Assembly: GCF_905147045.1 (NCBI RefSeq)
Contig: NC_065899.1
Span: forward strand, 4,228,501 to 4,292,500
Length of the DNA stretch: 64,000 nt
Direction: 5' to 3'
From: Nymphalis io
Taxonomy: Eukaryota > Arthropoda > Insecta > Lepidoptera > Nymphalidae
Below, one piece after another: positions 40,301 through 52,300 of this stretch; within the stretch, counting starts at the first letter, position 1; each line of letters begins with the position of its first letter. The translations under genes and the position numbers were made by a program. The notes beneath the pieces are model-generated. The model did not search any database and was not told where the DNA came from. It worked only from the letters and a program-made list of their open reading frames with translations.

Positions 40301-43300
40301 GTCGAGTAGGAAATGAGCTGGTGATCTCTAAACGCCAGAACAGATCTTCATAATTAATAACTAATAACCATCTCGTTCACATCAGATTTCAAACAGAAAA
40401 AAAACAAATCAAAATCGTTCTATTCGTTCGGGAGCTACGATGCCACAGACAGACACACAGATACAAGCGTTAAACTTATAACATCCCTTTTTTTAGTCAG
40501 GGTTTACAAATACACTACAAGTTTCGATATACACTGGTTTAAACCATTGGTTATAATTTATAATTCTTATAATATTTAATTACGACAACTATTAAAAATA
40601 GTATTTTACAAGAATGTGAATGTATTGCATAGCCATCAAACACTATGCAATGCGCATAATAATTACATTACGTTGTAAAAATACTTATAAATATAAAATA
40701 TACAGATATTAAATAATATTCAATTAATCAATTATTTTTTCAATCAATTACGCATTAAATGATTAAATACAAATGAAATTTAAATGCAAAGTAATAATTC
40801 CACATCCAAACAAACAACGTAATCACATAACTGTCTGCGCTGATCACATAAACATTCTTATATTTCGCTTTCCTCTCTGATAAAATCTCATTCGTTCCCA
40901 TCTCTGCCACTTTAAAACATTGTAAATCAAAGGCGAATTCTCCCTGGACGTCTTCATTTGCATCGCCTAAAGCGTTCCAGTGACACTAACGACTCACAAT
41001 CGAAAACAACAAAATTAAACTATCAATTTTTGTGGTCCGAAAAGAACCGTTTAAAATGCAATATGAGAAAGTTATTAACATCATACATTAATATTCAATC
41101 ATTATATATTTATATTTATTAAGCACCGCTTATGTCTGCTAATATATGCGTACAAAAAAAGTTCAAATCAATATTTACAAAAATGTTACAAAATGTTTGT
41201 CTACTTTTATGTAGTACATTATATTTGTTCAAACTAAGTATAGAATTATAATCCAAGCAAGATATAAACACGTTATCTCTACTTAACAATCCTTATCCTT
41301 CAGACCACCTATAAATATAGGATTATTAAACCTCAACGTTTATATTAAAACACAAATCAGTCGAGTATTTAATAAGTTTGGAATGTAATAAAATAATCAC
41401 GCCGAGTTGTCGCTTAATCACCGAGTGATATCTCATTTAAAGGGAGCTAATGAGAGGCGTAGATCACATTCGGTAATGGTGACACGAGACTATTTATCAA
41501 CACTTTCGATCCAAGACTTATGTCCGACTATTAAGGCATTCGTGTTGACATAATGGCCGGGCAAACAGAATTAAACGTTACTATTATTCATTGACCGTTT
41601 AATGCTCGCAGTATACTTGTAGTTACAAAATAACAGAATGCATTAAATCCCTACAATTATTTATCACATTCTCTTATTAGGATCAGGATAATCAGCCTCA
41701 ATGACAGAAGCGACTACTAAAACCGACCAACAAACTGAAATTCTAAATAAATGCCTAAAATATACGTATCTATATTTATCACTCAGAACTATATGTATAA
41801 GGCAAAGTAATAAATGATTAATCATTTTATAAAAAAACGCACGTTAACATAAAAAAGTACACAATTATAAATGACAACGACTTTTACTATATAAACTCAC
41901 GAAACAATATTAATAATAAGTAATTTAATACTTTCAAATGATAAAATCAATCGTCACAACAGCATATATGAATCATATATAATTATTTTATAGTTATAAA
42001 ATAAATAAGTTCCTAACGTTTGTTATGCATAAAGTTACATTACTTTACAACGTTATCGCATCCACATTTAACTAGCATGCAAAAGACCACTGCATATTGT
42101 ATGTTAAATGGTGTGCAATTAAAGGGAATGGCGCTTAATAAACACATTACAGTGCAATATTAGGCGCGCGCGCAGAGCTGACGTGATTAAGAGGCTAAAA
42201 CGTGGGAACACAGTGAAAGGGGACAAACAAAGTGGGCTCTTTGGCCAAATATACAATGAATACAAAATGCTGATCAAATGTTCTTTCACCTGCCTATACA
42301 AACATATTGAGGTCAGTAAATATAGAACAATTCCATTAAAAGAAGCAACAATACAATCTTAAGGTAATAAATTATAATAGATACGTTCGCTTTAAACAAC
42401 AATATTATTAGTACTTAGTGTTCAACTTAGATTAGTGCCATATTAAGGTACATGAAGCTCGCAGACAAACTCAATTGACAGTAGCTCCGTCGTAGCGCGA
42501 GGGTCCCAAGTTTACAATCAATCTACGCTGCTATTGGAAGTGAAATTTAAGGACGAGATTGGATAGCGATTCTCAGAAAATGCAATAAAATCCAGGCGCT
42601 TTAATAATATCGCTGTCTTCAGCAATTTTCTATAAAATAAAAAAAACAATTTTCTATAAAAATAGAGCAATTAAAATAAACAAAAGGAATAAATTGGACA
42701 ACACATTGAACAAACAAATCACAAAAGTCTTCCCACGAATGAATAAGTGATCATGTTCTCTTTACAAAACGCTTGTTTAGTATTGCGCTGAATGTTGTCA
42801 CATAGGTGAGTTCCAAACCCGACCGAGCCAATACGTTCACTAGATGCGTCCTAGTGGCGTTATCACAAAATATGATAGATCGTCGCTTGGTGCGCGACGC
42901 TCTCCCACGCGGCAGAACCGTGATTAATTATAATTCGAATTTTATTCAAAGTGAACAGCGGACAAACTACGATACCAATCAATAAACGGTTCCATACCGA
43001 CGGAGCTATAGACATGATACCACAATTTACTGTTGGTGATAGCGCATATGAAGACGTCAATACCAAAGTGAATAACTCGCTTAGATAGAAAGTTCCAGAA
43101 CAATAGTAGCAACATTGTGATAAAAGGTTTCTTTTAACAATATCATAAAGAGAACCAAATTCGATATACCAAATGTTTCCTATTTGCGACGATTAGGAAA
43201 CCCTAGATGTTACAAAATTAGATAAATTTGTGTATAATCACAAAAATTTCTACCTTTCTTATTTTTATGACATAAATAAAAATATCATTGTTCCCAAACA

Positions 43301-46300
43301 TTTTTTTTATACCTTAAAAAACAAGTATTAAGATATTCATAGTATTTGCTAAGGGTCACGTATAAATTTTTTAGATCGTATACTACATAATCGTAATTTT
43401 TGATGTGTATTTTAATGTTTTTATTTATACCGATGTCTCACCAAAAATACGCTTGTAATATTTGGACATCCTATTTTATTATACATGCTCAGACTCAAAT
43501 CCATTCAAAAGCAATTGGTCAGATAACTTGCTTTTAAGGATTAAAAAAGATTTAGCAGCTATGAAGAAGCATGTGCTCACTATAAAATAAATGTCGTATT
43601 CTCTTATGTATATAAAAAATTATGTATTATGTTACTACCATAGAGTAGTCGTCCAATTTATATTCGTTTCTAATTTATTTTTTTCGAAATTCGAATCCTT
43701 TTCCATTTAATCATACTATAAATCATTTGTATAACATCAACCCAAATAACTATACATTTTCGTCCGAATCCTTTAACATTTACTCTTTTAAAGCGACATG
43801 GCGCTGAATAGTGTGAAGTAATAACGTGTCCTTAAAACAGCATAAATCATAGAGACGAGCTCACAAGCGCCACAAAGATCGAAACGACACGTATCCTCGT
43901 CTCATAGCACAATAAATAACCATCCAGTTTCCTTTCAAAGAGCGACCGAGGAGCAATAAGTCGCAGACGGGTCAAAGGTGAACTGAATAAAAAACGGCCG
44001 ACAATTAAATAGCGTTCTTGAAGGTTAATGAGCACAATAAATATGTTGTCGGCACCGCAGCTGCGGACAAACAAATGCATAGCTGTCACACGTGAGCAGG
44101 GTTTAGACGATCAGTACAGGGCTGAGTATTTTCATTTTTATGATAACTTTTTCGTACGTGGGCGATGACTGACAATTTTAGCAAATGCCGTTGTCTATCT
44201 TTTCTTTGTTATGTCTCATTATCATTATACACAATCATATTTATTATATAATAAAACATAAAATGTAGTTTTTCGATTAGGTAACCAGCTTCTGAAAACT
44301 TACTCGGTGGGTATGCGTGTTTGATAAATATAGAATAACCATCTTAAGTATACTTTTTTTTTGCTTTCGGCACAGCCCTTATTACATATGTAGAAAGATG
44401 TCTTAAGTTGATTGTAGACATTGATATATTCGTTGGCTAATTGTTTACAAACCTTAAAGAACAGAGACACTGCGATGTTCGAGGACCTGACTAAAACCAA
44501 GAAAGGCGTTTTTTTATTTCGATTTTACTTAAACCTCATATGCACGGAATACACGACTATATCACTAACACAAACACGAAAAGGGACAAAAATAAGAATT
44601 TTAAATGTAATTATATTATATGTAAATTTGTAAATTAATGATGCTTAGTATTTTGTAATTTAATATCACGAAATAAAATATAACAAACATAAAAGAGGCA
44701 CGGTCGCAAAAAATTTTCAAAATTGACGTGAGTTGGTTTTGTTTGTATGAAAGCGTAAAGCTAGAATCTACCAGTATTTTATTAAAAAAAGAACGTTTTT
44801 ATTAGATATTATATTTTCATTAAGAAAGGCCAATAAGGCGAAACCGCGCGGAGCTGCTAATCAATATAAATATCCTCATTCTTTTTGAACTCGAAAATGT
44901 CTAAAGTCTACAAAGTTAGTAAAATATTTTTTTATATATGTTTTATGTAACAAATATTGTTATTGCATTAAATTTAATAGATAAAATTTTAGAAATACTT
45001 TTACAAAAAAAACTAATCTCCCCTAGCTAATTTATCATAAATGCCTGCAAAAGACGAAGACAAGCCTGCATTTGATTTATAATAGAAGGGGACAGTTATG
45101 CTGCAAACACAACCTTTTAGCATAAGGCAACATCAGAGATATCTGTGCGTCTTCACTTTTAATTAGACTTCAGTGATCCAATGGGAAATTAATTCGGGAA
45201 ATTTAAGTAAATCTATTGAATTATGGGTCTCAGCGGGTAGCGCACGCTGCTGGCGCCTCAATTTGGTCATCGCGATGAGGCTGCGTGAGCACAGACTATT
45301 ATGTACCAGTTATTTTTACACATTGATACTGTACTGACTATATTTTTAAAGCTTATATTTAAAGCATTATATTAGTTTAATTATTAAAAAGCTCTCAAAT
45401 TAAAATAAGCTGACATATATATTTTCGTGTTAAAAATGCGTTTTTAAATATAATGAGGAAGTCTGCATTGATAATTTAATTAGCATCAACATTGCGGCGA
45501 CCGTCTTTAAATACTCGAAATGCATTGATGCATTACCATAGGCATCATTACATTTTTGTAGTTTCACAAAGTTAAGCTAAATGCTTAGTGTGAATTAGAC
45601 ATGGCTTATGAGCGTTTAGGAATTTACGACCTTAACAAGACTACAATCGCTCTCGATAGAGATCATAATCGCTTTATTCGACAGCATGGTAAATTTGTCG
45701 AAAACACACAAAATCAACAAGGACGTATTAACAGGGACCGGAAGGTACGGGCAAACGTGGGTGTTCTTAGACAGTTATACATTTACAATATAAGTAAAAA
45801 CTGCTACACAAATTAATAAAATATTGTCAGAATTACGTAGCGTATTTTAAAAAAATACTATTGAGCAATGATTGCAAAACCAAAAAATAATGCTAGATTA
45901 AAAATATTTTGAACGCGTACAAAACAACTGTAAGAATAAAATATCTGCTAATTCTATTCTATTGTAGCGAAACGTGTGTGTCGAGTTCATTTTTCGCGCC
46001 TTGTGTTTCGCGTGTTGAGTGGCTGTTTGTTTAAGTGTTTATTCATCCCACGAAAAGCTCGCGACTGGATTATACTTTTGTGCAATTATCACGACAGACG
46101 TGTATTTTTGTTACAAAAAATGCTTTTTTTTTTAAATATTATAAAGCCTTTATATTATTATCAAAAAAATGCAATCGACACACTACACTTAGACAGTATA
46201 TTAACAAAGTATATATTTGAGATAAGATCAAGTAACCAGAAATCGGAAAACAAAGTCCAAATAATACGAAGTTGTACTTAAGTACTACCAGTACCTTCCA

Positions 46301-49300
46301 GTGGCCAAACGAAACGCCGCCCTCTGTCTTTAGAAGACGAAAGTAAACAATATGAAGATAGTAGACAAACAAATGTAAATGACCGAAATGTGAACGTCAT
46401 GTTTGGCATTCCCATAAAGCAACGTTAACACGTCATTAGAGGTAATGATGGCGTGATTACAGGTGGGGCGGGAGATAGGCAGATGATTGCCTGCGTACTG
46501 TGTGGTCTTGCGCGCCTCTATAAACAAATAAGGACTCATATCCACGTGCCGAAGATACCTGTTCCATATGATCTTTTGTATCACTTTCTTGTAATCCATA
46601 AATCACCTACGTTTTATTTCGATATTTCTATTAATTGTATGTCCTTAAAAATACAACAATACTTATTTGTGTATTTAACGGTTTTAATATGACAGTTTAT
46701 TGATAGATTGAATTATATTACAAAAATTAATAAAATAAAAAGTGAAAGGATCGAATGACCTAAAATAGTATATGATTCTGTAAGAGACCTAAAATTAAAC
46801 GTTATTTGGGTGGTGGGATATACAAAATGGTTCTTTATAAACTATTTTTGGGTCATATCAATTATTTTTTACGTGTGTAATTAAAAAATATTACTAAAAT
46901 TTCAAAGACATAAAAAGTATGACTACATTACTATAATGCTCTTTAATTTAACTAGTTGGTGGTCCTACAAAAGCCGCCGATTACACAATGGCGTAACACG
47001 CAGCCGGGCCTATCGTTACTATCACTGCCAATAATATTTCGTAGTGTAATTGGTTAGCGCGTGCAACCAACGACCATCGTTGATTGAGCGTATAAACCAC
47101 CCACGCACTGCGCTTGTCATTTCCACTATAAGGGATACCGCATTAAGAGGATAATATTGAAGCGAGTCCACGATTGTAATCTTAATTTTTACTTAATATA
47201 TATAAATTAACAACCAAAATAGGGTTGTTAATTTATAAAACACATCAAGTACCAATTATTGTTTGACCTTAATAATAGACTGGAATAAATCAACATATTA
47301 AACTACATCAATAATAAAAGAGAACATGCAGTCATCTCAGTCAGTAATTCAATAGTTATGCCCAATAAATTTTAATAACAATAATTGGATGTCGACAGAA
47401 AATTCCAGCAATCTCAATAAGTTTCGATTTAGGAAATTGCTTATGAATTGACATCAAAGTTTAAGGGTGTTAAAGAACACAAATAAAATAGGCTAAAATA
47501 TATAGAATATCATATATTATGCGCAACAACTAATTTTACGGTGACGCAAATTAGATTTGATAAGCGATATGCGTTCAACCGAACGTCCGTCACGGTTGGT
47601 ATATTCAGTCTGTGAATTTCCATGCAAGTCCCTGATAAAACTCCGTCTGAATACTTTGAATTAATTAATTGGTCTGTCTTATAAACATATATTCATTTTC
47701 TTTAGACGTTAAATGTTAACCCCTACTTAACACTGACTAATAAAGAACTAAATACAAAAACCCTAATTAGTTCGAGTCATAATCTTTATAAGAATATTGC
47801 ATTAACAGCGATCTTGCCGCCGCGACTATTGTATCACAAGCTGATGGCATTCGTGACATCATGATTTAAAAAACACATACACTTCAGTATTTTATTGCAG
47901 TCTACGCCATCGAACAATGCAGCATCGGAATATAACGTAGCCTATACTCAACCAGTTTTGAATCAATGTTTAAATAAAAAAATATTATAAAAATAGCGCA
48001 TTATTTATTCAAAACATAATATTGGAAACATTACGAAATTAACCCAACTTAACTTATATAATCGTTGATAATGATCATATCCAATTTTATCACTTCATTA
48101 AATAAATGCGGAAATAATATAAATTTTATTTTGAATAAAATACCATTGTAACGTTCTGGTCATTTATGTCAAACCACTAATTAAATTGACTAAATTATAT
48201 CCTTAACACAGTACGGAAGTTTGACAAGATATAAATTACAAACTACCTTTTCCACGACACAATAGCTGTCTAAGGATACAGATCATTTTTGCGTATAATT
48301 GAGGTGTAATGTCGCATACAATTCAACAACAATTGAATAACCGAAAGATTCTACCATAAAGTTACCTCCTGAGGGGTTTAACAAAGAACTATTGCGTAAG
48401 AAAGCCCCTGGTCCCTACTTTGAATTTATATTTTTTTGAATCAAGACGGGGAATTTTGTTGCAATTATTATAATGTACAAAATATTATACAAAAATATCT
48501 CGTTATCGTCTGTTACATCAGCCAGTACAATTTTATCAAAGGAAAGGATGTCAGGAGCAGTGTAATCTTTCAAAGGACTCCGTTAGACCGGACACCACTG
48601 ATCAAACTGGCGTGGAAGAATGAGTGAATTCGGCGTCTACGTCATTACTAACGCTCGATCAGTTTCTTAGTTAATTACGTGTTCCTTTACAGCCTGATGA
48701 ATATTTAAAATGCTCGAAGAGAGTGAACTTATTCGACCCATCCTTAATAAGGACGAGGCGAGAATGTTTTTAGTTTTGAATTTTACGAGCAAGTAACGTT
48801 ATATCATTACGTGTCGATAAACGATAAATATATGTACGTATTCGGCTTTCGCTATTGACCTAATAGAATGAGAGCACGATATCGAGCGTACATTACTTAC
48901 TACCCAGTGTTCCCAAGCCTGTCGTGCCGTTTTATGACTTTTTTATTTGGTTTCATTGCTGGAAACGCAACACCACTGTCCGATATAGATTTCAATACCG
49001 ATACAAGACAGTAGTATAGAAAAATATTTAAAAATTTGCTTTTTAAACGCAAGACGCAAAAAATCGTTGAGAAAAAATTCTGTTGCCTAAATTATAACTA
49101 ATAATTGAAAATAGAAAATTAAGCCAGCTTTTTTAGCATAAAAATGAATATTCTTAAACATTATATTGAATATAATAAAAACGAAACCGAAATCTACTTC
49201 GATTCTATTTTTTTGCACATGCATATGCATTCGGGTTAATATTCAAGCATTTGCAATCCAATCAAGTGTATAGCAGTAACGAGTCACCAGTTCGATATTC

Positions 49301-52300
49301 GGTACTCAAAATGATTAAATAGCATTGAAATAATAAATCGAAAAAACGAATAAGATAAGTTCTATTTTTAAATTATTTTAGAATGCTTATAGCACATGAG
49401 ACCATTTGTATACAGTAGATAAAATATTTGAAATAAAAAACAACTACTACTTCACACACACATTGAAATAGCTCAGACTTAACTGGACAAAATGAAAAAA
49501 AAACCATGAGCACAATAAGAAAAGAGCAATATTTATAACTTTATAAGACATCTTCGTGTGCGTGCATAATGGAACCGTCTGATCAATGTCGTTATACCAA
49601 TTGTGGCCTGTACTAGAGGTGATATCGTAAAAGTACATTGCGAAAGAAAATATTGTTATTGTCATGCATCAAAGACGTATTTAGCTGATTGACACAAAGT
49701 GTTTAGTCTGGCCTGGTGGCTGCGAGAACGCTTAAGCTGATGAAAGTCAAAACACTCGTAAAAAATATTTATCGATTGTAGTACTTTGGCAACGAGAATT
49801 ACTTTTTTTATCACGCTCATAAATTTCACATTCATGTTACCAACTTAATGCTATTATATATTATCTCATTGCTATTTATTATTCCCAATATAATACGCCA
49901 TATTTAATCAAAGAATTATGATATGATTTAATGATGTTAATACTATTTTTACACAAACATTTTGAACTTTGATTAAAACAAATATTATGTGACAAATGAA
50001 AAATATAGAAATTCATTTTCAATCATAAGAAACCTAATCTCGGTAGTAAACAACAATAAAAACACTTGCATAGCTGAGTTATATCAAATTACACCTACCG
50101 ATTGCCATTACGGTAATATCCCTTTATAATTCAAACTAAACAAAACACGAAAATTTATGAGCAGATCCCGTTGAATAAAGGAACGGAATCAAAGCGCCAC
50201 AGATACCGAATGAAGGGTTATATCTTTAGAAAAAACATCAAAAGATGTAGAGATAAAGAAGAACCTACTATTCAAAGAGCACAGTATGAGGCACCCGCTT
50301 TATCAAATACAGGATTAATTCTTACGAAGTCGGGACAGTTACCTTCATAGGGGACAAATGTTTTGACACGTCGGTAAGCAAATAAAGGATAGATTTAAAA
50401 ACGGGATTATGATGATCTTTTTTTTTATAAGAAATTGTGTAAAAGACTTAACCTCTTATCATTTCAAGTAAACTTAACACTCGTTGCCTTAAAACTCAAA
50501 CATCACCATTAAATACCAACTTTATCAACATCTCAATTACCGGAGGCAGTAGAATACCGAAATCTTAAGTCTCCTTAAGCTGTATAATTGTCCCACATGC
50601 TCCATTTAACTCCGTGGTAAGATCAAAAGAAGATCCGCAGACTGACATGCCAAGGTATTTTGCCCTTTATACAAGAGTACGAATACAATTACGGCAATTA
50701 TATTTTAAAAGTACTAAATAATAAGATGCAAACAAAAGCTTAAGAATTCGTTGAAAAATGAATTGAAATTAGTTTCAATGTGTAAAAATAAAATAATATT
50801 TGTATATAATAAATATCAACAACTAGCAGAATCCAGTCACTGTAGTGAAATACTCTCTATAGTATGCAATTTTAAAGATAATTTGAGACGTTTTGAGGAC
50901 AATCAGACGGACAGACAAATATAATTGTTATTTTAATTAATTTACTAACGAGTAAAAAGCTATATTAACTTAAAAAAAATAAAGATCCTCCTAAAATAGT
51001 AAGACCCTTGGATATTATTCACAATGGCAACGATTCAGTGCTGGCACGCATGCAATGTACACCGCGTGCTCGCCCGCAATCCGACCTGAATTGTAAGGGT
51101 CCTTATTGGCAGACGCGGCATTGTGACTAGCTATAGTCACTTCATCTTTTATGAGCCGCGAAAATGTGCAATGAATTCCTGAACGATTCAATAAATCTTG
51201 TTCCAAAAATTGTTAAAAAACAGTTGTGTCATTTTCTACAACTATTCTTATTATATTCAATGAATGTCTCGTTTATCTAAGTTAATACACAAATATTTTA
51301 ATGATCTATACAGTTATTCTTTAACTACACTCCACTCTCACCGCAGGACACGATACTTACACGATCTTGATATTTCAGAAAGTTATATGCAACATCAGCT
51401 ATGTTTATACTATTTGAAAGATATGATAGTATCAAAATCAAAACTGAATCGTTTTCATCAAGTCACAAGTACTGTTTAGATAGAAAGAAATATATAGATT
51501 AGAAAAACGATGAAGTACTTATTTTTTTCAATGTTCATTTTCTTCACATGAAAGTTGGACTGGACAGTTTGAAAGACTGGATTGTTAAATGTCAAATTGA
51601 TATTTACTGTTATTAATAATTTTGTTTTGAGCAGAGTACGATAGCATGCTTTAGAATCCATCCGCCGTTTAACTATTACTACTTTTCATGGGCTGACTTA
51701 ACTATTAACGGCCCAGAGTACGATAGGCATATGGCGTTCAATTTCAACGAAAATATAAGACTACATATCCCATATTTTGATAATGTTGCATACTTAGAGT
51801 GCAACAAATTCTAACGACGTTGACAAATTTAGTAATAGTAAGAGTTGTAAATTTTTAATATTTTACTATAATTATTTAATGTTCCATATTTCCATAGTTA
51901 CGATATTTTTAATGTCTAATTTAAACCATTTTTTTGCAGCTTTTATTTCATGAATTTTATTTTATTGCTTGTAGTGGCAGCCAGCTTACGTCGCTACTTT
52001 TGCTAGAGAAAAAAGTTATAAATATCCCTTATCAAGGCGCCTAAGTAAACGATAGTACGGCGGTACCGCAGCGATGCAAATGCTATGCATAACAAATTAA
52101 CACAAATCGAAGGCTCTGTGTTTGTCATCAAACTGTGATACGCTTAAGTGAACGCCCAAGTGTTACAGTTAACTAAACATGTATTGTGAGTACTTATACG
52201 CCAATAATGCATTTCATTGTCGGTGCTCCTTTGCTAATGTAGGTGCAAATGCTTCTAATTCAAGCACAGGCTCATTCTATTAACCAAATGCCGATAAGTT

